Below are positions 49,808 through 62,593 of a stretch of DNA of 64,000 nt, piece by piece (position 1 is the first letter of the stretch; each line of letters begins with the position of its first letter). Source of the DNA: Zonotrichia leucophrys gambelii. Taxonomy: Eukaryota > Chordata > Aves > Passeriformes > Passerellidae. Below the pieces are notes generated by a model. The model saw nothing but the letters and a program-made list of their open reading frames with translations, had not been told where the DNA came from and made no database searches. Where the stretch lies: positions 43,258,585 through 43,322,584 of the forward strand of contig NC_088170.1 in assembly GCF_028769735.1 (NCBI RefSeq), given 5' to 3'. The translations under genes and the position numbers were made by a program.

Positions 49808-50440
49808 ATGTCAATGGTCACATTGAAAAAAGGGGATCTCAGGGTGGGTTAAGCAGAACATGCTTTTCCCAAAAACCTGCTGGCTAGGCCCGCACCCCTG
49901 GTTGTCCTGGGGGTGACCCATGATGGCACTCAAGATGATCTGCTCCACAGTCTTCCCTGGCACTGGGGCTGACAGGCCTGTAGTTCCCTGGATCCTTCTT
50001 CTGACCCTTCTTATTAACGGGCATTGCCTTTGCCAACCTCCAGTAACGTGGGACGTCTCCCAATGACCAGGACTGCTGGTGAGTGATTGAAAGTGGCCTG
50101 GTGAGCTCTTCTGTCAGCTCCCTCAGTACCCTTGGGTGAATCCAACCCAGCCCCATGGACTTGTGAGGGTCTAAGTTGCTTAGCAGATACCTGACCATTC
50201 CCTCTTGGATCAGTTAAGTTCTAGCCAAGCTTTGTCCCTTCTAGTTTTCCCCCTGCATGACTTCACAGAATCCTTGTAGATCCCTGATTATCCTGCCCTT
50301 TTTTTCAGAGGATATTAGCTCTTTTTTTCCTCCCCGAGTTCCAGCCAAAGCTCTCTGTTGAGCCAGACCAGTCTTCTTCCCCACTGGCTCATCTTTTGAC
50401 ATAGAATATATTGTCATCTGGTTTCTCACAGTTGAGGGAA
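49808..50440 (-). pseudogene. CR1 LINE ORF2 fragment (reverse transcriptase)
   Basis: The minus-strand frame ending at 49884 reads VRYLLSNLDPHKSMGL, then HPRVLRELTEELTRPLSI, QQSWSLGDVPRYWRLAKAMP, NKKGQKKDPGNYRPVS. This is the N-terminal part of the CR1 reverse transcriptase, including the conserved DPGNYRPVS motif. Nucleotides down to about 49808 continue the element in shifted frames. Upstream, 50241-50429 holds a decayed piece of the preceding linker (GRIIRDLQGFCEVMQGEN). About 60 residues normally between the two are missing, so the copy has an internal deletion as well as truncation at both ends. The YADD/FADD catalytic box lies beyond the break and is absent. Confidence 0.92.
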
Positions 50441-53400
50441 AAAGTAAGATTTTCTTTTCTATAAGAATCCACTAGTAATGGTATTGGTAACAACATGTAT
50501 AACAACATGTATAACAACCCTGTGCCAGTTTTGACTGCTGTCACTTTTTTCCTCTACGATCAATCATGATCAGACAGAGGTCTTGTGGGCATCTATTCCT
50601 GACCATATGGGATAACTTTCAGGGAACCTAGATATACTTATTTCTACCTGTTCCACTGACCTCTCTTAGCCATAGAAGAATGAATTTGCTTTTGTAATGG
50701 TGTTCTGCTGGAAGAGTTCTGCACAGTTTCTTCACTTCTCATTCCCCCATAGCCAACATTTTGTCACAGAATTTTTCTCCAGGCATTTTTTTTAATTTGC
50801 TTGTTTTAATATTATTTCAATAGAGATGTAAACGGACATATTAAACCTGAAGTCTGTTTAGCTGCATATCTAAGGCAAGCTTGAAGAACACTGCAATCTT
50901 TTCCCTGCTCCTTTCTGCATCTCACAACAGCTTGCTTGATGTGCAGCCAACTTTTACTTGTCTCTTGGGTTTTGTAGGTGAAGGTGGAGTACATTTCCCT
51001 TCAATCACTGGCCTGTTGTTAATTTCTCTGATGAACCAAAGTTATCCTAGCACTGGAATTAACACTAATACAGAGCTGCTTCTGTTCTTTGCGTGGGATG
51101 CAAGATTTTTTTCTCTTTATATTGTGTCCATATGCAGAGCTTTCTTGTTCTGAGGAAGTTTGTCTTCCCTTTACATTGGGACAAGGAAAAAAGTGCATAA
51201 AAATACATCAGTCTTCCAAATCCTAAAATGAGTTCCCTTGTCCAACTTGGATCAGAAGAAAAAATATTTGGCAGTTTTATTCACCTTTCCAGAGCAAGAA
51301 AGCATGTACTTGTGTAGCAGAAGTAGTACTTGATATGCCCTGCTATTAGTAACAGCACAAAGCAGCTTTGTAGGCATTCATATCCAAGTCAGCTACCCAA
51401 GTGTTTCTCCTTGTAGACGTCTGATTGAACTGAATGATTTATGAGCCTATCTGCTCTGAAAATCTTTACTATATTCTCATTGTCTGCTTTCCTCACACTC
51501 TTTTGATGGTACCTTTTTCTGTTCTTCCCATCACAATGGTGTACTTTCAACACATTGATGTGCAGTCTTTTGTGAGTGTCCTGTCCACCCTTATTTGGAT
51601 ATCCACTAGCTGATATCAAGTAATCAACAGATAGCCATCTGGGGAGAAAAGATACCCTCTAGATGAGATTTTCAGATGAAAGTAATGAAGCTGAAAAGTC
51701 CTAAGTGTCTATAAAACTTGTGATGTTCCACAGAGAGTCATCCAAAATTCAGTTTATGATTCTGCTCAAGGTAACCTTAGGCTGGGGATCCAGCTGCTGC
51801 TTTTGCTGCAGAGGAGTGAGAACTAGCTTTGTGGGACAGTATACATATGAAGCCCAACAGCTGTATAACATCTGCTGTCCTTTGGTGTAGCTGTCAGCCT
51901 CTGAGACATGTCTGTATGGATGTGGCAGTGGGATTGGAGGATTCCAAGGCACCGTCTAGATTCTTCAGGTATGCCTGATTTAGCATCTTAGAGGGGGATG
52001 TTTCCGGCCTCCCACCTACCCACCCCCCTTTTTCCATGAAAATAGACTAAGCCTTCTGGGAATAAGTTTATGGAAGTGTGTCTATCGCACTGGGAACATT
52101 AAGAAAGCATGTGAAGTCCCAGAACTGCATTTTTTGTTGGCAAGTAAATGTAGGAATTGCCAAGTCTTTAAGGCCTGCCAGAACAGATCCAAGGACCTAC
52201 TGCTCCACCTCCTAATGTTATATGTGTTATCAGAATGCCCAGATCTACTTTGTCACATCCCATTTAAATTCAGAAGCATTAGAAATTATCTCTCCCTTCA
52301 TTGATAAAAAAAAAGACAAGACACCACCAGTTCAAGAAATTTGTTTTAAGAAAAAATTTGGTATTATGTCTCAAATCTCAGGTTGAGATTTCAAATAATT
52401 TATCACTTTCCTATTTGTTATATACTAATGTTATTTCCATAAGACAGAAATGATCATTCTCTCACTGACAGTCAGGCTTCAAAGTGGAGGGTGTAAAACT
52501 TCCTAGTCTGGATTTTGAGTACTTGAAGGTATACAGGTGGAAAAAGTTATGAAATACTTTCATAGAAGTAAAAAATATCAAGAACTGTTAATAAAAAAAC
52601 TACCATGTCTTCCTGGGAAAGTGCTAACTAGTTGACTGCTAAAAGATGGCAATAAACTAGGACAAAATGCCACCATGGACTCCTGAGTTTGATTACCTCT
52701 TCTCTAAGCATCTGTAAGAATTTATCACAAATGGGACACTATTATGGATGAACCTTTGCTCTGTCTGGTAAAACTGATCTTAAATCCCTGTGACTCCTTT
52801 ACTCTGATGTCATGCTGAGGTACCACTACTGAGGTACCCCTATTAATTCAGTGCATTTACAGTGTCATAAAGCTAACCTAGTGAAATGCAGAATTAAGCC
52901 TGACAATGGCAGAACAGTAACTTTCTGAATTGAGTTTGTAGAGTGACTGTACATGTTTTTAAGTGGCAAATTTACAGGCCATACCTATATGCTACCCCTC
53001 TTTTCATGCAATACAACCTCTTCTTTGTAACTGCAGGAGCTCTTTAAGAATTTCCCTACAAAACAGAACTCATTTCTTGGTCAATGAGTTGCAGATTATT
53101 TATTACTTACTTAAGAATAATTACCCCTGAACACAGTTAAATGTTTCTAGACTAAGAAGCAAAATATATGTAGGTTGACAGCCATTATGTACAGATACAA
53201 AAGACTTTTTGTGAGTAAACTTTTCATACAGCCATCCAAAATAAATTGAACGGGTCTGATCCAGAGACTTCAATCTGCACAAAACCCCTTATTCCTTTTG
53301 GGCTATTGCACTCCAGGAATTTTGGTAAGGAATAATTTTGGGCAGATCTACCTTAAGGAGATATTTTGATCCAAAAACACAGGCATGAAATTGTCTTCCC

Positions 53401-53976
53401 TCTTCCTGTCTCATGTGAAAGCACTACCTGGAGATTTTGAATAGCCCAGCTTGGAGAGGTGCCAGGCCTTGAGCTCGCCTCAGTGCAGTGAGGACTTCCA
53501 AAGGCTGCTCTGCTGCCAGAAGTGCCAAAATGGATCAGCACACTGGCTTCAGCCAGAAATGGAGTCAAAGTAGCTCTTGTTACTTCTCTCCCAGGAGCAC
53601 TTTCAGAGGAATGCCTCAGAGGCTAGGGCTGAGGTTCCCAAGAACAGCCTGCCTCATGCTGGGAAGGACTGGAGCATATCCATTTGCTAAATGCTCTATA
53701 AAGGATAATATTCTTTAGGCACTTTTTGGATAAATCCCACTCCACTTCTGAGAGAATAGTTACAGACAGCATCTCCTGAGCATGCTGCAAGTGACTGACA
53801 CAGATACACATGGATTTTGTTTATTCTTGTCTGCCCTGGTTTTAAATTTTATACATGTCCTCTAGGCATGTCCTCTTTGATGCTGACTCTTCTAGGGGAA
53901 AAAAACCTGAATACATAAACAAAGAAGTTATACATACATAAAGTAGTAAAACATAAATCAAAGTGAGGCCATGTTT
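50441..53976. other. Unique noncoding DNA, no gene seen
   Basis: It holds a 12-base tandem repeat (AACAACATGTAT, two and a half copies, 50489-50518) and a duplicated CTGAGGTACC near 52814-52838. The longest frame is 90 codons. No further CR1 body was recognised upstream of 50440. Confidence 0.5.
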
Positions 53977-54068
53977 GGGGGGAGGGTTTGTGGGTGGTTT
54001 TTTTTGGGGGGGTTGTTGTTGTCAGTTTTGGTGGGGGGGGGGAGGGGGTTGGTGGTTTGGTTTTTTTT
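53977..54068 (+). repeat. G/T-only tract with quadruplex potential
   Basis: G runs lie at 53977-53982, 53984-53986, 53992-53994, 54006-54012, 54033-54042 and 54044-54048, separated by T-rich loops. The tract closes with T8 at 54061-54068. Four runs of three or more fall within 36 bases (53977-54012), so a quadruplex on the + strand is plausible. The hydrophobic frame of 70 codons at 53971-54183 is an artefact of this composition. Confidence 0.93.
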
Positions 54069-56805
54069 AATACCTAATACATTAAGTAGCGAGATTCTGT
54101 TTCAATGGCTGTCTTGCCTTAGTTCTTGCCTAATTCAGTTTAAGGGACTCTTAGTTCTGCATTATGACCTCCTCAGGAATTAAGTTACATTGTGAAATTT
54201 TATAACAGTAAAGCCAGTAAAGCCAGAAACCTAAGAGTTGTAAAACAGTTTCACAGCACCAATGTTTTGTCTTTTTCCCATGTGCATATTTAAACAAGAG
54301 GTCAGATCTCTATCTGACCTGATGCTCCAGCCTCAGAGGTTTAATGTGTCACCTGCTGGTGTGACAAATCTCTCTCACATCCCTTTTCCTGGTGTGCTCA
54401 CACAGAAGGTGGTGAGTGGGAAGCCATTCACAGACTTTGTTTAATGTCTGTGCTTATGTTTTCCTGCATTGCTGATCTTTGTGAACCAGGTGGGTGGCAT
54501 TGGCTTTGCAAGGTTCTTACCAAGGAGCAGCCAAGAGCACTTTGTGGAAGTCAGATCCCATACTCCAGATCCCTGAAGAGTTGCCAAGGGTAGTGACACC
54601 TGTAAAACTCTCCTGAGCAAATGCTGTTTACATTAGGGAGGTCTGCCTGGACACAATTTTATTTGCATATCCAATTTTTCCAAAAGTCCAGAACATGCTA
54701 TTTGTTGACATAATTCTTGTGTTTCATCAGTGCTTGTGTCTATCCTTCCCCATAATTTCTCTGCATCCACAAAATGGCTCTGGGTCACTCCTGAAATGTT
54801 TGCTGACTTTTCTTTGAAGAAGGGGTGCCAGATTTCTTTGAAATAGTTGAGCACTATGTAGATGAGATACATAACAGTAAATTCATCTGAAAAGCCCCAC
54901 GCTGACACTTTTTTTGACCTTACCTTATGTATCCTTATGCTTATGTATCCCAAGCAAATATAACAGCTGGGCTTGACTGTATTCAAACCATGTTTGTCCC
55001 GGATACATCAAATCAGTTCAGAAGCTGGCTTGTAGTCTGGGATCACATGTATCCAAGGTATGATTTTCTGGTTTTAAATGTCCAGAATTACTGGATTGAT
55101 TATTTCCTGTGTTTTATTACATGTGTTCAGTAGCTAACATGAGCCCTCTGACTGGGAAAACATCACAATGCAAAGGCTCTGCTGAAATAGCTCCCTGCCC
55201 ACACATCTTTCTACAGCACTTTAGAATATGCACTTCCTGCACACGCTATAATTAGGCTCTTTCATTCTCCCTGCCGCTGCTATCAAAACGCTCATTATCT
55301 ACTACAAAACTCTTGCATTATGCTGGTTTTTATAACCCTCTTGTTATTTCAGGAGGAAAATAGAGATATTTTTGTGGATTTAGTTCTAACAAGGGAAATT
55401 CTAGGATTTCTTCACCATGACAATGTGACACAAGCATCAATGTAGCAACTTCACTATGGATCAGTGAAACTGCTAAAGGATTTGAGTCTGGCTTGCAGCC
55501 ACAGACAGCATCCATGGGACTACCTGCACCTCACCAAGCTGCACAGGCAGATGCTAAACTTGAGTCTAATTCAAAGTATAATGGAAGGATTAATAGTCCT
55601 TGGCATCTCAAGCAGGGAACAAGAAATAAAGAAGTAGGGAGGCAAGAGAAGCTTCTTCAGCTATTGATAGTTGTCTTGGTAAAAAATTTCCACTAAAACT
55701 TGTGTCCTCCAGAGCTTCTGTCTCAGGACTGTGTTTTACTGTCATAGAACACATCTTGCAAACTCCAAAAGACTAGAGTTTAAACCTGTCCTTCTTCTCT
55801 GAGTTACCTCTTGCAGCTTCACACCTGATGAAAAGGAAAGATGCAATGTCATTGTCTGCTGCTGGCCACAAGCCAGCTGCTGGAACTACATTGAGTGCCT
55901 GAGCAGCATGTTCCATCCACAGCTGAAAATGATCCAAAGGGTTTAAAAATGGACTTTGAAATATTATTTGACTCAAATAGCTTTTGAAGGGGAGAGGAAT
56001 TCTCAGACACAATATGGCTTTTAGGAGAATATCTGAGGCACAATGTTCCTGCGTATAGATATTTTCAGACTAAGGTGCACCCTTTCACTTGTGTTAATCT
56101 GATCTGGGCAGTGCAAATTAGGCTGTAAGAAGGCTAATAGGAATATACTCTGGAGAAACAGTATTTCAGTGAAGTATTGAATAATCTGATGAAATTTATT
56201 CAGTAACAGATGATCTGAAGAAATATATTACGTATAGAGATATGTAAAACTGAGGTATTAATTATTATTAAATATTAGAAAAAATCCTCTCATGACCCAG
56301 ACCTACAATAATGGAGATGTTATAATTTCCATTTCAGCTAAGTCAAAGTATGTTAATATACAATCTTAAAATTACATTTTTTATGTATAAGCTGAACTTG
56401 CTTTGACTTTTCCCAGAGGACATGTGCAGTGTAGTTTGAACTTTTTATTTATCCCCAAACAGGATCAAACGTGTAAGGAATATTAATATGTTTAAAGTGC
56501 TCAGTTAGGCAGAAATGCACTTCCTGTTTGAGCAGAGTTGAATAATTGTGCCTGGTTCAACAGCAAGTAGTCATTATATTGGAAGCAAGGTAACATGAGG
56601 AACATAGTTTCATCTAACTTTGATGTACTCTCAAGAAAGAGTCTGGTGGTAACAGGCCCAAAAATCAAGATAAAAGATCAAAGATGCATATGTAAGGTGT
56701 CAAAGCCTTAATTGCATAGTTGAATGTGCATGTAGACTGTGCTTCTTCCAAATTATTTTGCAGCTGTGTTCATTTTATACAAGTCAACTTAGACATAAGC
56801 TCCTG
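54069..56805. other. Unique noncoding DNA, no gene seen
   Basis: The longest frame is 117 codons (-, 54633-54986), unrecognised. A CTTATGTATCC word is repeated near 54921-54950. No transposon end or RNA gene was seen. Confidence 0.5.
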
Positions 56806-56837
56806 TAAACAGTGTTTTGCTGCACAAACACTGTTTA
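56806..56837. repeat. Perfect 12-bp hairpin
   Basis: TAAACAGTGTTT at 56806-56817 pairs exactly with AAACACTGTTTA at 56826-56837 across an 8-base loop. It is short enough that chance cannot be excluded. Confidence 0.9.
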
Positions 56838-58910
56838 AAATAATGTTGGTTTACCTAAGAAGTACCACAGAATGAGCTGAGTTCATTTTGAGGAAGATAG
56901 TGATAATGCACAGCAAATGAGTAGTCTAGTTCATTACAAATTCTCTTTTCATTTCCTCTGAACTTTGTCAGTCCTAAATTTTGTCCCCAGTCATTAGGCA
57001 CCTCTATCCTCATCATGCTTTGTTTCAAGCTATACAGAAAAGATTTGAAGCATACAGTCTTACAGCATCACCACCCATCATTTTCTGCATTGCATCCTTT
57101 CTCCTTTATGGTCTATTGGCCATGACTTGGAAAAAGCTGCCTCGTTTCCACCTTGAGGATAATTGTTGATTGCCAAAAGCATATCACTCTCCTTACCCTG
57201 AGAAGTAACAGGCCCAAACATGCTTTTAAAGCAGACTTTGAAAAATGGGAATGTCAGTGGCTGTTGGTGTGAAACAGAGGTGGTTAAAAATCAAAGAAAA
57301 AATAATTAAAACATATAAATGAGAAGACAAGAGGCAACTTGAGATAAAGCAAACATCTCCCAGAGATGGGATTCCATCCTGAGGAAAGACCTCAGGAGTC
57401 AAACTCCAACTGGCTTGGAGCTGTAAATTGCTAACACATTTGTCTCAGAAGCATATCCATGCACTGTTAAGACAAATCTGTGTCATGATCTGTTCCTGGC
57501 ATTCAGTGCTTGCTAGTTTCTACATAGCTGTCTAACATGAATGCATATGAGCAACATCAATCATATCAAATTATAAAGCAATATCTTCCTCTGTAAGGGT
57601 TGGAGTTTTTTATTTTATTCACAAGGCCACGCAAAAGCCTATCTAATTAAATCTTCTCCACTTTTTCTCTCTCAGAATCCAAAGATTTTTTTTTATGTTC
57701 TGGGGACATTCATTTCTGCTGAAGACTGGATGACTCGAAACTTTGCCTAATACACAGCAAATGCTAAAACAGACGTTTTTAATTACTAGCACAAAGTCTA
57801 CAGAGATATGTTTTGTAATGAGGAATGTGGTTAAACAACAAAACAGTCCCATTTGCCTTTGCAGCGGACTGCTAACATTTAATTTTGACCTATCCTTATA
57901 CCCCAGTTCTGTTTTCTTTCTAAAATTTTACAGTTTCCTGCAAAGTCAGGGAAAACAAATGGACAGATGCTGCCCTGCCAAAGCAACACTGAAGCCAATG
58001 GACCTCTGCCTACTCATATCCACTCAGGATATTTCACAAACATATTTAAATACCATTAAGATAACAACACAGATCAACAAAACAAAATAAAATATTATTA
58101 TACTAATGCTAAATCTTAAACACAGTGAGAAAGAACAATGGGCATTTAAGAAAAGGTCTTCTGTTCCCTGGACAGTTGCACATCAATAATTTGCATATAA
58201 TACCATGTTTTCCCTTATAGTGATGGTGTTTAACAAAACCAGTATGAAACAAAGAATAAACAAATTATTTGTAAAGTTTCTTAAAAGGCCGTTTAAGGTT
58301 AGACACTGTTATAGTAATGATGGATCAAATTCATGAAACCAAGCTTCCATTGTATACAGAAGGCCTTGTGGACATTTAAGTACTAATCTAGTTTTAAGGC
58401 AGAGGTAGGAAAGGAAGGCAAAGAGGACCTACACCAGCCCCTGCTGCACATCAGTGGAGGAACACTGTGATCTGTCAGCCCTTGCTAGGCAGAAATGACC
58501 ACAAGAATAAAATCTGTCACTAATCTCACTCCAAAATGTGCATTTAAGTCACTTGCATTTTTCTGCAAGGGTTTTTTCTTCTCTCCACTGATTAAAAAAG
58601 GAGTGAAGAGTCATTAATTTTGATTTAGAAATCTAATTTTTAGACATACAAATCCGAGTTAGATGAGCTCCTGCCTATGGACTGTGGCACAAACAGCAGT
58701 CCTTGAAAAGAGCTTTGGCTCTGTTAGACCCCATCTGGCAGAGATCACCAAGAAAGGTGATATAGAAAATATTTAACTCTTCTAAGTGGAACAAAGATTG
58801 ATGTGAGCTCAATTTTGCCTCATAATACATAACAATATATAACAGAACTTTTATGCTTTCAACATTTCACATATCTCAGATTTAGATCATTAGCTAAACC
58901 AACTACATCT
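56838..58910. other. AT-rich unique DNA, no gene seen
   Basis: The longest frame is 115 codons (+, 57743-58090), unrecognised and AT-rich in all codon positions. Nothing else was identified before the CTTT array. Confidence 0.5.
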
Positions 58911-59109
<199 letters not shown>

Positions 59110-62100
59110 CCTGAAGCTATGCCTGAGAAGGAAAGACCAGACAGTGAAAACTAGAAGGATTTGAGTGAAAGGTCTGAAAGTAAGAAAATTGGAGGTTGGT
59201 GGGAAATAGAGGAACATCAGTTTTATTTTGCCTTACTTTACAGTATGTTTCAAAGAGCTAATGTCTGAGGAAAAAAAAGATCTTAACATCATTGCAACAT
59301 TCAGAGACCATTAAGTCAGGGAAAAAAGCTGAAACTCTGAAGAGAAGAATTCAACATAATTCATTTCTTCAAAGCAATAGTCTCAAACAGAAAACCCTTT
59401 CTACATCTATAATCTGGCACCTATGAATTAAAGATGGAACAAGGCAAAAACCATTGTGAAAATCTTGTTGTTCCCAGTATAAAGGACATTTTTTTCTCAG
59501 AGTTGTAAACTCAGAAGGAGGTACCAAATTGAAAACAGAGCTATTGTTAGACAACAGTGCTTCCTGCTCTATGAGACATGCCTGCAGCTGTCTGTGAGCA
59601 ACAGTTCCAAAATTCAAGAAACCTGACAGCTTCACAAATCAGACAGTTTTGTTAATGTGCTGCAGCTCTCTTTCTGATGTAAGCTAAATGATGCGCTCAA
59701 TGGATTGGGCTAGCTCTGTACAAGCCTCAGCACTCAGGAGATATCAGATAAACTTGGTTTTACTCATATTATATATATGATATATAAACCTGTATTTTAT
59801 GCCTAATAAATCCATGCCATAATACATACTTTCTGTTTATGTGTGAGAATAAAGCCCACACATATATAGACACACTCTGTATGTGTATCCATACACATGT
59901 CTGCATACAATCTAGCTGTGAATGCACAAATATCTCCAGATAACATCCAACAATAAGTATATATTTCTCCTCAGAAAGAGAGGCTGGCTAGAGTTGCCCA
60001 TATCCCAAATTACCATAGTTTTTACAATGAAGGCACTGAAGCGAGCAGATGTATAATAATCTAAAATAGAGACAGAAATAGCAGTGAAGCAGTAGCTAAA
60101 GATTTCCAAAGTCATTTTCAGTAGCAGATGGTGACCCTTGTGGATCCCACCACAGCAGTGACAGAGAGCAGTGGTGGTCTGGTTGGAGGGCACAGCAGCA
60201 CTGCCTGACTCCACTGCACTGCCAGAGGTCCAGGAGCTGCAGCGCTGTGTGTGCACCTGCAGGCTGAGGTTCTGGTCCCACCACCAGCAGCCAGCCCCCT
60301 TTCAAACAAGAGTGAGACCAGAAGCCTGTCTGCAGGTACAACCCCCAGAGCTGGTCTCCAGGGCACAATGCCTTGGAGCTTCCAGGCTTTTGGCTCTGGC
60401 AGAACCCAACCTACCTGCCTTGGAAAAGTGTGACTGCTGTACCTGTGCACATACAGAGCACTCTTAACAGCGCAGGGGGACTGGGCTTCCAGACTGAGGG
60501 AGGAAGGCTGATCCTCTCCCTTTTGTCAGGGGGAGTGACCAGCAGGTGAGGAGCTGGTGGGAACCTGTAGCTAGGCTAAAAGCCACAAGGCGCCTGCCTG
60601 CCTGCTTCCCTTGTCCCCACCAAGGAAACCTAAGGCATTATGGAGGTGTTTTTAATGGGGTACACAGCCAGGGCTGCTGCAAAACGTGCAGGTAGATATT
60701 TTTTCAGGATTAGTAACAGAACAGATTTTCACTGGTCAGCTCAGATGCCAAAACAAATCTCAGGGCAAGAGTGCTCTTGCTGAGCTGCGCACACCATGGA
60801 GGTCCTCAGGCTTGCCTTCAACATCCATTCCGTGGGAGCTGCAGGTCAAAGCAAGCTCTTTCCTCTCCTCTGGAGACAGACTAGTTTCAGCATCTTAGGC
60901 CTAAAGCAGTAGCACTTGTCAGTTCTGATGAAGATGGCCTTCTGTGAAGTCTGTAGCTCCTTTGTGATACTGCTGCTGGAGAATCCCTTAGTGGCAATGC
61001 CGTGATCCTTGCAGAGGTTGACCAAGGCCCCCATGTACTGGGGTACCTCTTGGCACTGTCTTTTCCCTCCCCATGATGGTTCTTTGGTAGCTCATGTGAG
61101 TGAGAGGGCTCCCATAAGCCACCATGTATTCCAGAACCTGCTCTCATAGTGCCCAGCTGTGGTTGCACAGGTTCTGTGAGCTCCTGGGTCTCCTCACATC
61201 CACATCTGACTTTGTTTCGGTATGCCAAGCTTGTAGGGCTCATGATCTGGCCTCCACTATCTTTGGGTCCTCAACCAGAGGGACTGAGAGGAGCACAAAA
61301 CCTTGACTGTGCTCCCATGACAGTGTAGACAGAGCATCCAGGAGCTGAAAGGTGCTCGTGTGTGGCTACAGACTCTGGAAATATAAAGAAGTGACTCATG
61401 GAAAATAAGGACAGAATTCCAGACCACGGAGTAAAATGCTTAAGACAATGTAAGAAGCCTGTCTGGGACTGTGTGTGTAATGTGTATCTTGGTTCTTCCT
61501 CTCTGATATGCTGACTGCTGCCCAGTGTGCTCTCTTTCTATCAAGGACAGTTTTGACAAAGATAAAATAATTGCTGCATAGTAGTATTTGATGTGGTTTT
61601 TAAAATTATTTTCCATTAGGAACGATGCCCTGTGCATCATCTGGGATCAGATTAGGGTCTGTAGACCTGTGAACTATGGCCTAGCAGTGACAAGGAGTTT
61701 AGGTAAAGGAGGCAGAAGGGGTAACTGTACTGCCCTGAGCTGATGGCCACCAGCCCCAACAGGAGGGCACAGCAGAGCAGGTTGGTGCATTGGTAGAAAA
61801 ATACAAAACCAAGTGGAAAGGAAACAACAATGGTTCACCTGAGGGTTTGGAAAAGAGAGTCTTTAATAATGGTAGTTAATTGTGGGTTGGGAAACCCATC
61901 AAGCTTTCATCTAATCCTGATTGTACAGATCTCATCTCTCACATTCTACATCCTATGCACTGTAATCTGAACTTTCTGTGTCAAGTAACACACTCTTTAC
62001 AAAATGAAATAGCACAGTAATTCTCCTCTTAATTTGTGGTTTTCATTTTAACACTCTGACTGCCATAAGAAACAAGTAGAAAATGCTCACACTCCCACGT

Positions 62101-62593
62101 CACACATAGCATGCCTTTGCCTGCCAAAGCAATAGCAGCCCAAGGGTTAATTTTTTTACATTCTAAACATATGCATGCAACGAAATCTGTCCTAGGGCTA
62201 TGATTCATTTGATGAGTTCATAGGGATTGAAATGCTCTTGAATTCTAGCAGTTAAGCCTTCTTTGGGGCTTGCATGTTTAGCTGGCGAATATTTGTATTA
62301 AAATGCATTTTATGGTTTTTTTCTTTATATAACAGAGAGTCTCTGCAAGAAATACAGTGAAACTTTATTTTTAATTAACTTATCTAGTGTTGTCTTGTAT
62401 CCAGGCATGAGAAGTAAATTTCCGAATACAGTGTACACCATTTGGGTCATTCTAAAAAGGGAATATATTTATTGAGAGTCAGACCCTTACATCCTTTCTT
62501 TGATTACATTCTCCCCACAATCAATGGAATAAGAACTGTTTGACATTAACCATCAGTTAGTGCTGATGTTAATTAATTCTTGATTATAAATAA
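59110..62593. other. Noncoding stretch with unidentified GC-richer patches
   Basis: GC-richer patches at 60120-60620 and 60690-61340 carry overlapping frames on both strands (98-118 codons). A minus-strand segment reads MGALVNLCKDHGIATKGFSS, which loosely resembles a SAP-type helix pair as found in some retroelement Gag proteins, but the evidence is weak. The rest is AT-rich without recognisable features. Confidence 0.4.
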
